64,000 bases of DNA from Cherax quadricarinatus (Eukaryota; Arthropoda; Malacostraca; Decapoda; Parastacidae): contig NW_027195540.1 of NCBI RefSeq assembly GCF_038502225.1, positions 1-64,000 on the forward strand. The letters are read 5' to 3'. This document shows positions 1 to 10,693 of the stretch, one piece after another. Numbering within the stretch: the first letter of the stretch is position 1; the number at the start of each line of letters is the position of its first letter. A program made the position numbers and the translations under genes. The notes beneath the pieces are model-generated. The model was not told the origin of the DNA. It searched no databases and worked only from the letters and a program-made list of their open reading frames with translations.

Positions 1-1424
1 TCTTACATGGGTATAATATAAGTGATCTTACATGGGTATAATATAAGTGATCTTACATGGGTATAATATAAGTGATCTTACATGGGTATAATATAAGTGA
101 TCTTACATGGGTATAATATAAGTGATCTTACATGGGTATAATATAAGTGATCTTACATGGGTATAATATAAGTGATCTTACATGGGTATAATATAAGTGA
201 TCTTACATGGGTATAATATAAGTGATCTTACATGGGTATAATATAAGTGATCTTACATGGGTATAATATAAGTGATCTTACATGGGTATAATATAAGTGA
301 TCTTACATGGGTATAATATAAGTGATCTTACATGGGTATAATATAAGTGATCTTACATGGGTATAATATAAGTGATCTTACATGGGTATAATATAAGTGA
401 TCTTACATGGGTATAATATAAGTGATCTTACATGGGTATAATATAAGTGATCTTACATGGGTATAATATAAGTGATCTTACATGGGTATAATATAAGTGA
501 TCTTACATGGGTATAATATAAGTGATCTTACATGGTATAATATAAGTGATCTTACATGGGTATAATATAAGTGATCTTACATGGGTATAATATAAGTGAT
601 CTTACATGGGTATAATATAAGTGATCTTACATGGGTATAATATAAGTGATCTTACATGGGTATAATATAAGTGATCTTACATGGGTATAATATAAGTGAT
701 CTTACATGGGTATAATATAAGTGATCTTACATGGGTATAATATAAGTGATCTTACATGGGTATAATATAAGTGATCTTACATGGGTATAATATAAGTGAT
801 CTTACATGGGTATAATATAAGTGATCTTACATGGGTATAATATAAGTGATCTTACATGGGTATAATATAAGTGATCTTACATGGGTATAATATAAGTGAT
901 CTTACATGGGTATAATATAAGTGATCTTACATGGGTATAATATAAGTGATCTTACATGGGTATAATATAAGTGATCTTACATGGGTATAATATAAGTGAT
1001 CTTACATGGGTATAATATAAGTGATCTTACATGGTATAATATAAGTGATCTTACATGGGTATAATATAAGTGATCTTACATGGGTATAATATAAGTGATC
1101 TTACATGGGTATAATATAAGTGATCTTACATGGGTATAATATAAGTGATCTTACATGGGTATAATATAAGTGATCTTACATGGGTATAATATAAGTGATC
1201 TTACATGGGTATAATATAAGTGATCTTACATGGGTATAATATAAGTGATCTTACATGGTATAATATAAGTGATCTTACATGGGTATAATATAAGTGATCT
1301 TACATGGGTATAATATAAGTGATCTTACATGGGTATAATATAAGTGATCTTACATGGGTATAATATAAGTGATCTTACATGGGTATAATATAAGTGATCT
1401 TACATGGGTATAATATAAGTGATC

Positions 1425-1532
1425 TTACATGGTATAATATAAGTGATCTTACATGGGTATAATATAAGTGATCTTACATGGTATAATATAAGTGATCTTA
1501 CATGGGTATAATATAAGTGATCTTACATGGTA
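1425..1532 (+). repeat. 49-bp dimer block (24+25) in the satellite
   Basis: The GG (24-bp) and GGG (25-bp) monomers alternate strictly here: GG copies lie at about 1430, 1479 and 1528, spaced 49 bp apart. This makes a short higher-order unit of 49 bp. Similar 49-bp spacing of GG copies is seen at about 1924/1973, 2972/3021, 8060/8109 and 9472/9521. Confidence 0.8.
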
Positions 1533-3599
1533 TAATATAAGTGATCTTACATGGGTATAATATAAGTGATCTTACATGGGTATAATATAAGTGATCTTAC
1601 ATGGGTATAATATAAGTGATCTTACATGGGTATAATATAAGTGATCTTACATGGGTATAATATAAGTGATCTTACATGGGTATAATATAAGTGATCTTAC
1701 ATGGGTATAATATAAGTGATCTTACATGGGTATAATATAAGTGATCTTACATGGTATAATATAAGTGATCTTACATGGGTATAATATAAGTGATCTTACA
1801 TGGGTATAATATAAGTGATCTTACATGGGTATAATATAAGTGATCTTACATGGGTATAATATAAGTGATCTTACATGGGTATAATATAAGTGATCTTACA
1901 TGGTATAATATAAGTGATCTTACATGGTATAATATAAGTGATCTTACATGGGTATAATATAAGTGATCTTACATGGTATAATATAAGTGATCTTACATGG
2001 GTATAATATAAGTGATCTTACATGGGTATAATATAAGTGATCTTACATGGGTATAATATAAGTGATCTTACATGGGTATAATATAAGTGATCTTACATGG
2101 GTATAATATAAGTGATCTTACATGGGTATAATATAAGTGATCTTACATGGGTATAATATAAGTGATCTTACATGGGTATAATATAAGTGATCTTACATGG
2201 GTATAATATAAGTGATCTTACATGGGTATAATATAAGTGATCTTACATGGGTATAATATAAGTGATCTTACATGGGTATAATATAAGTGATCTTACATGG
2301 GTATAATATAAGTGATCTTACATGGGTATAATATAAGTGATCTTACATGGGTATAATATAAGTGATCTTACATGGGTATAATATAAGTGATCTTACATGG
2401 GTATAATATAAGTGATCTTACATGGGTATAATATAAGTGATCTTACATGGGTATAATATAAGTGATCTTACATGGGTATAATATAAGTGATCTTACATGG
2501 GTATAATATAAGTGATCTTACATGGGTATAATATAAGTGATCTTACATGGGTATAATATAAGTGATCTTACATGGGTATAATATAAGTGATCTTACATGG
2601 GTATAATATAAGTGATCTTACATGGGTATAATATAAGTGATCTTACATGGGTATAATATAAGTGATCTTACATGGGTATAATATAAGTGATCTTACATGG
2701 GTATAATATAAGTGATCTTACATGGGTATAATATAAGTGATCTTACATGGGTATAATATAAGTGATCTTACATGGGTATAATATAAGTGATCTTACATGG
2801 GTATAATATAAGTGATCTTACATGGGTATAATATAAGTGATCTTACATGGGTATAATATAAGTGATCTTACATGGGTATAATATAAGTGATCTTACATGG
2901 GTATAATATAAGTGATCTTACATGGGTATAATATAAGTGATCTTACATGGGTATAATATAAGTGATCTTACATGGTATAATATAAGTGATCTTACATGGG
3001 TATAATATAAGTGATCTTACATGGTATAATATAAGTGATCTTACATGGGTATAATATAAGTGATCTTACATGGGTATAATATAAGTGATCTTACATGGGT
3101 ATAATATAAGTGATCTTACATGGGTATAATATAAGTGATCTTACATGGGTATAATATAAGTGATCTTACATGGGTATAATATAAGTGATCTTACATGGGT
3201 ATAATATAAGTGATCTTACATGGGTATAATATAAGTGATCTTACATGGGTATAATATAAGTGATCTTACATGGGTATAATATAAGTGATCTTACATGGGT
3301 ATAATATAAGTGATCTTACATGGGTATAATATAAGTGATCTTACATGGGTATAATATAAGTGATCTTACATGGGTATAATATAAGTGATCTTACATGGGT
3401 ATAATATAAGTGATCTTACATGGGTATAATATAAGTGATCTTACATGGGTATAATATAAGTGATCTTACATGGTATAATATAAGTGATCTTACATGGGTA
3501 TAATATAAGTGATCTTACATGGGTATAATATAAGTGATCTTACATGGGTATAATATAAGTGATCTTACATGGGTATAATATAAGTGATCTTACATGGGT

Positions 3600-3962
3600 A
3601 TAAAATAAGTGATCTTACATGGGTATAATATAAGTTACATGGGTATAATATAAGTGATCTTACATTGGTATAATATAAGTGATCTTACATGGGTATAATA
3701 TAAGTGATCTTACATGGGTATAATATAAGTGATCTTACATGGGTATAATATAAGTGATCTTACATGGGTATAATATAAGTGATCTTACATGGGTATAATA
3801 TAAGTGATCTTACATGGGTATAATATAAGTGATCTTACATGGGTATAATATAAGTGATCTTACATGGGTATAATATAAGTGATCTTACATGGGTATAATA
3901 TAAGTGATCTTACATGGGTATAATATAAGTGATCTTACATGGTATAATATAAGTATAATATA
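3600..3962 (+). repeat. Variant patch with shortened monomers
   Basis: This is a short cluster of unusual monomers in an otherwise uniform array. It contains a T-to-A change near 3603, a monomer shortened by 5 bp at 3631-3640 (the GATCT core is missing) and a G-to-T change near 3666. At 3941-3962 a GG-type monomer is followed by a very short unit that lacks about 14 bp. The lost pieces start and end at short matching bases, as expected for replication slippage, although sequencing error cannot be excluded. Confidence 0.85.
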
Positions 3963-5159
3963 AGTGATCTTACATGGGTATAATATAAGTGATCTTACAT
4001 GGGTATAATATAAGTGATCTTACATGGGTATAATATAAGTGATCTTACATGGGTATAATATAAGTGATCTTACATGGGTATAATATAAGTGATCTTACAT
4101 GGGTATAATATAAGTGATCTTACATGGGTATAATATAAGTGATCTTACATGGGTATAATATAAGTGATCTTACATGGGTATAATATAAGTGATCTTACAT
4201 GGGTATAATATAAGTGATCTTACATGGGTATAATATAAGTGATCTTACATGGGTATAATATAAGTGATCTTACATGGGTATAATATAAGTGATCTTACAT
4301 GGGTATAATATAAGTGATCTTACATGGGTATAATATAAGTGATCTTACATGGGTATAATATAAGTGATCTTACATGGGTATAATATAAGTGATCTTACAT
4401 GGGTATAATATAAGTGATCTTACATGGGTATAATATAAGTGATCTTACATGGGTATAATATAAGTGATCTTACATGGGTATAATATAAGTGATCTTACAT
4501 GGGTATAATATAAGTGATCTTACATGGGTATAATATAAGTGATCTTACATGGGTATAATATAAGTGATCTTACATGGGTATAATATAAGTGATCTTACAT
4601 GGGTATAATATAAGTGATCTTACATGGTATAATATAAGTGATCTTACATGGGTATAATATAAGTGATCTTACATGGGTATAATATAAGTGATCTTACATG
4701 GGTATAATATAAGTGATCTTACATGGGTATAATATAAGTGATCTTACATGGGTATAATATAAGTGATCTTACATGGGTATAATATAAGTGATCTTACATG
4801 GGTATAATATAAGTGATCTTACATGGGTATAATATAAGTGATCTTACATGGGTATAATATAAGTGATCTTACATGGGTATAATATAAGTGATCTTACATG
4901 GGTATAATATAAGTGATCTTACATGGGTATAATATAAGTGATCTTACATGGGTATAATATAAGTGATCTTACATGGGTATAATATAAGTGATCTTACATG
5001 GGTATAATATAAGTGATCTTACATGGGTATAATATAAGTGATCTTACATGGGTATAATATAAGTGATCTTACATGGGTATAATATAAGTGATCTTACATG
5101 GGTATAATATAAGTGATCTTACATGGGTATAATATAAGTGATCTTACATGGTATAATAT

Positions 5160-5170
5160 AAGTGATCTTA
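5160..5170 (+). repeat. Putative target-site duplication, left copy
   Basis: The 11 bases AAGTGATCTTA, part of the satellite monomer, end exactly where the LINE begins at 5171. The same 11 bases restart the satellite at 7672-7682. An insertion without duplication would have resumed with CATGGG instead, so these bases are truly repeated on both sides. This fits target-primed integration, but in a tandem array unequal exchange could give the same pattern. Confidence 0.65.
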
Positions 5171-5749
5171 GAATGTGTAAATTCAAGAATTATGTGGATT
5201 AAAGTAAAGGTTGGATGCGAGAAGTGGGTCATAATAAGCGTGTATGCACCTGGAGAAGAGAGGAATGCAGAGGAGAGAGAGAGATTTTGGGAGATGTTAA
5301 GTGAATGTATAGGAGCCTTTGAACCAAGTGAGAGAGTAATTGTGGTAGGGGACTTGAATGCTAAAGTAGGAGAAACTTTTAGAGAGGGTGTGGTAGGTAA
5401 GTTTGGGGTGCCAGGTGTAAATGATAATGGGAGCCCTTTGATTGAACTTTGTATAGAAAGGGGTTTAGTTATAGGTAATACATATTTTAAGAAAAAGAGG
5501 ATAAATAAGTATACACGATATGATGTAGGGCGAAATGACAGTAGTTTGTTGGATTATGTATTGGTAGATAAAAGACTGTTGAGTAGACTTCAGGATGTAC
5601 ATGTTTATAGAGGGGCCACAGATATATCAGATCACTTTCTAGTTGTAGCTACACTGAGAGTAAAAGGTAGATGGGATACAAGGAGAATAGAAGCGTCAGG
5701 GAAGAGAGAGGTGAAGGTTTATAAACTAAAGAGGAGGCAGTTAGGGTAA
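5171..5749 (+). pseudogene. LINE AP endonuclease domain, N-terminally truncated
   Basis: In LINEs this domain nicks target DNA to prime reverse transcription. The frame is open from 5162, but its first three codons (GTG ATC TTA) are satellite, so the LINE-coded part starts at 5171. Visible motifs, numbered from 5162, are SVYAPGEE around residue 26-33, GDLNAKVG at 63-70 (the Asp/Asn catalytic pair), LLDYVLVDKRL at 129-139 and SDHFLV at 156-161 (the Asp-His pair). The usual N-terminal part with the catalytic Asn and Glu motifs, roughly 90-100 residues, is absent because of the 5' truncation, so this copy cannot be an active nuclease. The frame ends at a stop at 5747-5749. The homologous reading moves to the next frame around 5728-5734, where a single G appears to be lost in a GAGGAGG run. 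Confidence 0.93.
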
Positions 5750-6165
5750 GATATAAACAGCTATTGGAAGATAGATGGGCTAATGAGAGCATAGGCAATG
5801 GGGTCGAAGAGGTATGGGGAAGGTTTAAAAATGTAGTGTTAGAGTGTTCAGCAGAAGTTTATGGTTACAGGAAAGTGGGTGCGGGAGGGAAGAGGAGCGA
5901 TTGGTGGAATGATGATGTAAAGAGAGTAGTAAGGGAGAAAAAGTTAGCATATGAGAAGTTTTTACAAAGTAGTAGTGATGCAAGGAGGGAAGAGTATATG
6001 GAGAAAAAGAGAGAGGTTAAGAGAGTGGTGAAGCAATGTAAAAAGAGAGCAAATGAGAGAGTGGGTGAGATGTTATCAACAAATTTTGTTGAAAATAAGA
6101 AAAAGTTTTGGAGTGAGATTAACAAGTTAAGAAAGCCTAGAGAACAAATGGGATTTGTCAGTTAA
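5731..6165 (+). pseudogene. LINE linker between endonuclease and reverse transcriptase
   Basis: This is the continuation of the LINE protein in a second frame, open from 5731 through 6162, with a stop at 6163-6165. It encodes a Lys/Arg- and Glu-rich stretch. It includes a segment beginning SDWWNDDVKRVVREKK and a later NKKKFWSEINKLRK. Both are typical of the region joining the endonuclease and RT in RTE- and CR1-type elements, where the role is probably structural or nucleic-acid binding. There is no catalytic motif in this part. The first ATG-like start in the frame is not meaningful, because the segment is an internal part of a longer protein interrupted by frameshifts on both sides. Confidence 0.85.
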
Positions 6166-6832
6166 AAATAGGAGAGGAGAGTTATTAAATGGAGAGTTAG
6201 AGGTATTGGGAAGATGGAGGGAATATTTTGAGGAATTGCTAAATGTTGATGAAGATAGGGAAGCTGTGATTTCGTGTATAGGGCAAGGAGGAATAACATC
6301 TTGTAGGAGTGAGGAAGAGCCAGTTGTGAGTGTGGGGGAAGTTCGTGAGGCAGTAGGTAAAATGAAAGGGGGTAAGGCAGCCGGGATTGATGGGATAAAG
6401 ATAGAAATGTTAAAAGCAGGTGGGGATATAGTTTTGGAGTGGTTGGTGCAATTATTTAATAAATGTATGGAAGAGGGTAAGGTACCTAGGGATTGGCAGA
6501 GAGCATGCATAGTTCCTTTGTATAAAGGCAAAGGGGACAAAAGAGAGTGCAAAAATTATAGGGGGATAAGTCTGTTGAGTGTACCTGGTAAAGTGTATGG
6601 TAGGGTTATAATTGAAAGAATTAAGAGTAAGACGGAGAATAGGATAGCAGATGAACAAGGAGGCTTTAGGAAAGGTAGGGGGTGTGTGGACCAGGTGTTT
6701 ACAGTGAAACATATAAGTGAACAGTATTTAGATAAGGCTAAAGAGGTCTTTGTGGCATTTATGGATTTGGAAAAGGCGTATGACAGGGTGGATAGGGGGC
6801 AATGTGGCAGATGTTGCAAGTGTATGGTGTAG
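6155..6832 (+). pseudogene. LINE reverse transcriptase, fingers and palm motif A
   Basis: This is the N-terminal half of the reverse transcriptase, in a third frame segment. Motifs in order, numbered from 6155, are: RGELLNGELEVLGRWREYFEELLN near 7-30, which leads into the RT; GGKAAGIDGI at 72-81; PRDWQRACIVPLYKGKG at 111-127; KNYRGISLLSVPGKVYGRVI at 133-152; DEQGGFRKGRGCVDQ at 166-180; and motif A, FMDLEKAYDRV, at 202-212 with the catalytic Asp at about 204. The homologous reading leaves this frame just after DRVDR, near 6795, where a run of five G is probably one G short. The next 30 or so bases to the stop at 6830-6832 are out-of-frame noise. The domain is otherwise free of stops and well preserved. 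Confidence 0.95.
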
Positions 6833-7182
6833 GAGGTAGGTTACTGAAAGCAGTGAAGAGTTTTTACGAGGATAGTGAGGCTCAAGTTAGAGTATGTAGG
6901 AAAGAGGGAAATTTTTTCCCAGTAAAAGTAGGCCTTAGACAAGGATGTGTGATGTCACCGTGGTTGTTTAATATATTTATAGATGGGGTTGTAAGAGAAG
7001 TAAATGCGAGGGTCTTGGCAAGAGGGCGTGAGTTAAAAGATAAAGAATCACACACAAAGTGGGAGTTGTCACAGCTGCTCTTTGCTGATGACACTGTGCT
7101 CTTGGGAGATTCTGAAGAGAAGTTGCAGAGATTGGTGGATGAATTTGGTAGGGTGTGCAAAAGAAGAAAATTAAAGGGGTGA
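6799..7182 (+). pseudogene. LINE reverse transcriptase, palm motifs B and C
   Basis: This is the middle of the reverse transcriptase in a fourth frame segment. Numbered from the ATG at 6802 it contains GLRQGCVMSPWLFNIFID at 44-61 (motif B) and LLFADDTVLLGDSEEKL at 92-108 (motif C, the catalytic FADD box with both Asp present). The spacing between motifs A, B and C is normal for LINE RTs once the frame change is allowed for, so no large block is missing. The frame closes at 7180-7182, in a GGGG run after RKLK, where the reading slips to the next frame. Confidence 0.95.
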
Positions 7183-7718
7183 ATACAGGAAAGAGTAAGG
7201 TTATGAGGATAACAAAAAGATTAGGTGATGAAAGATTGAATATCAGATTGGAGGGAGAGAGTATGGAGGAGGTGAACGTATTCAGATATTTGGGAGTGGA
7301 CGTGTCAGCGGATGGGTCTATGAAAGATGAGGTGAATCATAGAATTGATGAGGGAAAAAGAGTGAGTGGTGCACTTAGGAGTCTGTGGAGACAAAGAACT
7401 TTGTCCTTGGAGGCAAAGAGGGGAATGTATGAGAGTATAGTTTTACCAACGCTCTTATATGGGTGTGAAGCGTGGGTGATGAATGTTGCAGCGAGGAGAA
7501 GGCTGGAGGCAGTGGAGATGTCGTGTCTGAGGGCAATGTGTGGTGTGAATATAATGCAGAGAATTCGTAGTTTGGAAGTTAGGAGGAGGTGCGGGATTAC
7601 CAAAACTGTTGTCCAGAGGGCTGAGGAAGGGTTGTTGAGGTGGTTCGGACATGTAGAGAGAATGGAGCGAAAAGTGATCTTACATGGGTATAATATAAGT
7701 GATCTTACATGGGTATAA
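7173..7718 (+). pseudogene. LINE RT thumb and C-terminal region, fused to satellite
   Basis: This is the C-terminal part of the LINE protein in a fifth frame segment. It starts with VNTGKSKVM (after motif C) and continues with FRYLGVDVSADGSMKDEV, PTLLYGCEAW, EVRRRCGITKT and LLRWFGHVERM, a set characteristic of the thumb and tail of RTE-like proteins. LINE sequence stops at about 7671, just after the VERMER residues. The frame then reads about 15 codons of satellite before a stop at 7716-7718, so the printed C-terminus is an accidental fusion. The usual basic C-terminal tail beyond VERM, the natural stop and the 3' UTR are all missing. Confidence 0.9.
7672..7682 (+). repeat. Putative target-site duplication, right copy
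   Basis: AAGTGATCTTA immediately follows the LINE fragment and is identical to 5160-5170. The base before it differs (A at 7671, T at 5159), so the match is exactly 11 bases. After it the satellite continues in register. Confidence 0.65.
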
Positions 7719-8185
7719 TATAAGTGATCTTACATGGGTATAATATAAGTGATCTTACATGGGTATAATATAAGTGATCTTACATGGGTATAATATAAGT
7801 GATCTTACATGGGTATAATATAAGTGATCTTACATGGGTATAATATAAGTGATCTTACATGGGTATAATATAAGTGATCTTACATGGGTATAATATAAGT
7901 GATCTTACATGGGTATAATATAAGTGATCTTACATGGGTATAATATAAGTGATCTTACATGGGTATAATATAAGTGATCTTACATGGGTATAATATAAGT
8001 GATCTTACATGGGTATAATATAAGTGATCTTACATGGGTATAATATAAGTGATCTTACATGGTATAATATAAGTGATCTTACATGGGTATAATATAAGTG
8101 ATCTTACATGGTATAATATAAGTGATCTTACATGGGTATAATATAAGTGATCTTACATGGGTATAATATAAGTGATCTTACATGG

Positions 8186-8205
8186 GTATAATATAATGGG
8201 TATAA
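8186..8205 (+). repeat. Deleted satellite monomer (14 bp)
   Basis: At this point ATAATATAA runs straight into TGGGTATA, so 11 bases (from the GTGATC part through ACA) are missing and the local unit is 14 bp long. Neighbouring copies are normal. Confidence 0.8.
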
Positions 8206-9914
8206 TATAAGTGATCTTACATGGGTATAATATAAGTGATCTTACATGGGTATAATATAAGTGATCTTACATGGGTATAATATAAGTGATCTTACATGGG
8301 TATAATATAAGTGATCTTACATGGGTATAATATAAGTGATCTTACATGGGTATAATATAAGTGATCTTACATGGGTATAATATAAGTGATCTTACATGGG
8401 TATAATATAAGTGATCTTACATGGGTATAATATAAGTGATCTTACATGGGTATAATATAAGTGATCTTACATGGGTATAATATAAGTGATCTTACATGGG
8501 TATAATATAAGTGATCTTACATGGGTATAATATAAGTGATCTTACATGGGTATAATATAAGTGATCTTACATGGGTATAATATAAGTGATCTTACATGGT
8601 ATAATATAAGTGATCTTACATGGGTATAATATAAGTGATCTTACATGGGTATAATATAAGTGATCTTACATGGGTATAATATAAGTGATCTTACATGGGT
8701 ATAATATAAGTGATCTTACATGGGTATAATATAAGTGATCTTACATGGGTATAATATAAGTGATCTTACATGGGTATAATATAAGTGATCTTACATGGGT
8801 ATAATATAAGTGATCTTACATGGGTATAATATAAGTGATCTTACATGGGTATAATATAAGTGATCTTACATGGGTATAATATAAGTGATCTTACATGGGT
8901 ATAATATAAGTGATCTTACATGGGTATAATATAAGTGATCTTACATGGGTATAATATAAGTGATCTTACATGGGTATAATATAAGTGATCTTACATGGGT
9001 ATAATATAAGTGATCTTACATGGGTATAATATAAGTGATCTTACATGGGTATAATATAAGTGATCTTACATGGGTATAATATAAGTGATCTTACATGGGT
9101 ATAATATAAGTGATCTTACATGGGTATAATATAAGTGATCTTACATGGGTATAATATAAGTGATCTTACATGGGTATAATATAAGTGATCTTACATGGGT
9201 ATAATATAAGTGATCTTACATGGGTATAATATAAGTGATCTTACATGGGTATAATATAAGTGATCTTACATGGGTATAATATAAGTGATCTTACATGGGT
9301 ATAATATAAGTGATCTTACATGGGTATAATATAAGTGATCTTACATGGGTATAATATAAGTGATCTTACATGGGTATAATATAAGTGATCTTACATGGGT
9401 ATAATATAAGTGATCTTACATGGGTATAATATAAGTGATCTTACATGGGTATAATATAAGTGATCTTACATGGTATAATATAAGTGATCTTACATGGGTA
9501 TAATATAAGTGATCTTACATGGTATAATATAAGTGATCTTACATGGGTATAATATAAGTGATCTTACATGGGTATAATATAAGTGATCTTACATGGGTAT
9601 AATATAAGTGATCTTACATGGGTATAATATAAGTGATCTTACATGGGTATAATATAAGTGATCTTACATGGGTATAATATAAGTGATCTTACATGGGTAT
9701 AATATAAGTGATCTTACATGGGTATAATATAAGTGATCTTACATGGGTATAATATAAGTGATCTTACATGGGTATAATATAAGTGATCTTACATGGGTAT
9801 AATATAAGTGATCTTACATGGGTATAATATAAGTGATCTTACATGGGTATAATATAAGTGATCTTACATGGGTATAATATAAGTGATCTTACATGGTATA
9901 ATATAAGTGATCTT

Positions 9915-10022
9915 ACATGGGAATAATATAAGTGATCTTACATGGATATAATATAAGTGATCTTACATGGGTATAATATAAGTGATCTTACATGGGTATA
10001 ATATAAGTGATCTTACACGGGT
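9915..10022 (+). repeat. Small variant patch in the satellite
   Basis: Three single-base variants fall within about 100 bp: GGGAATAA near 9921, CATGGATA near 9945 and CACGGG near 10018. Several kilobases on either side carry only GG/GGG length variation. The CATGGATA form recurs near 30957, 36095 and 39925. Confidence 0.75.
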
Positions 10023-10693
10023 ATAATATAAGTGATCTTACATGGGTATAATATAAGTGATCTTACATGGGTATAATATAAGTGATCTTACATGGGTATA
10101 ATATAAGTGATCTTACATGGGTATAATATAAGTGATCTTACATGGGTATAATATAAGTGATCTTACATGGGTATAATATAAGTGATCTTACATGGGTATA
10201 ATATAAGTGATCTTACATGGGTATAATATAAGTGATCTTACATGGGTATAATATAAGTGATCTTACATGGGTATAATATAAGTGATCTTACATGGGTATA
10301 ATATAAGTGATCTTACATGGGTATAATATAAGTGATCTTACATGGGTATAATATAAGTGATCTTACATGGTATAATATAAGTGATCTTACATGGGTATAA
10401 TATAAGTGATCTTACATGGGTATAATATAAGTGATCTTACATGGGTATAATATAAGTGATCTTACATGGGTATAATATAAGTGATCTTACATGGGTATAA
10501 TATAAGTGATCTTACATGGGTATAATATAAGTGATCTTACATGGGTATAATATAAGTGATCTTACATGGGTATAATATAAGTGATCTTACATGGGTATAA
10601 TATAAGTGATCTTACATGGGTATAATATAAGTGATCTTACATGGGTATAATATAAGTGATCTTACATGGGTATAATATAAGTGATCTTACATG

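Larger units (their letters stand above)
1..5170 (+). repeat. 25-bp satellite array, left segment
   Basis: This is a head-to-tail array of a 25-bp unit; the first copy is positions 1-25 and its core reads TACATGGGTATAATATAAG. About 207 copies lie here, all in the same orientation. The unit has 9 A, 9 T, 5 G and 2 C. The commonest variant is a 24-bp copy with GG in place of GGG (for example near 533, 1032, 1253, 1430, 1479, 1528, 1752, 1900, 1924, 1973, 2972, 3021 and 3471). The segment is richer in these variants than the kilobases further right. It starts at the window edge, so the true array is longer. It ends mid-monomer at 5170, where the LINE fragment begins. No reading frame of the array stays open for long, because 25 is not a multiple of three and every monomer carries stop triplets on the + strand. 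Confidence 0.99.
5171..7671 (+). mobile_element. Non-LTR retrotransposon (LINE) fragment, endonuclease-RT, RTE-like
   Basis: This is a 2.5-kb piece of a LINE inserted in the satellite, reading left to right. Read in order it encodes an AP-type endonuclease lacking its N-terminus, a basic linker, a reverse transcriptase with all main palm motifs, and a C-terminal thumb and tail region. The order endonuclease then RT on one strand, with no integrase, protease or LTRs, marks a non-LTR element. The C-terminal LLRWFGHVERM motif and the endonuclease style suggest an RTE-like clade, which is inference. The 5' end is missing, as is common in LINEs. The 3' end is missing too: the element stops inside the C-terminal coding region and has no stop codon, 3' UTR or tail of its own. 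Four small frame changes break the coding region (near 5730, 6150, 6795 and 7175), but there is no in-frame nonsense codon between them. No intact protein can be made from it as printed. Confidence 0.95.

Noticed and set aside
1..5170. Telomeric repeat
   Set aside because: The 25-bp unit does not resemble TTAGG, TTAGGG or other known telomere units.
5865..7652. Minus-strand and out-of-frame open frames overlapping the LINE
   Set aside because: They are antisense or shifted shadows of the retrotransposon, whose + strand motifs (GDLNAKVG, FMDLEKAYD, FADDT) are unambiguous.
5171..7671. Group II intron, retron or retroviral reverse transcriptase
   Set aside because: An upstream AP-type endonuclease, LINE-type motif spacing and the LLRWFGHVERM tail indicate a non-LTR retrotransposon. 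There are no LTRs, gag, protease, integrase or intron structure.
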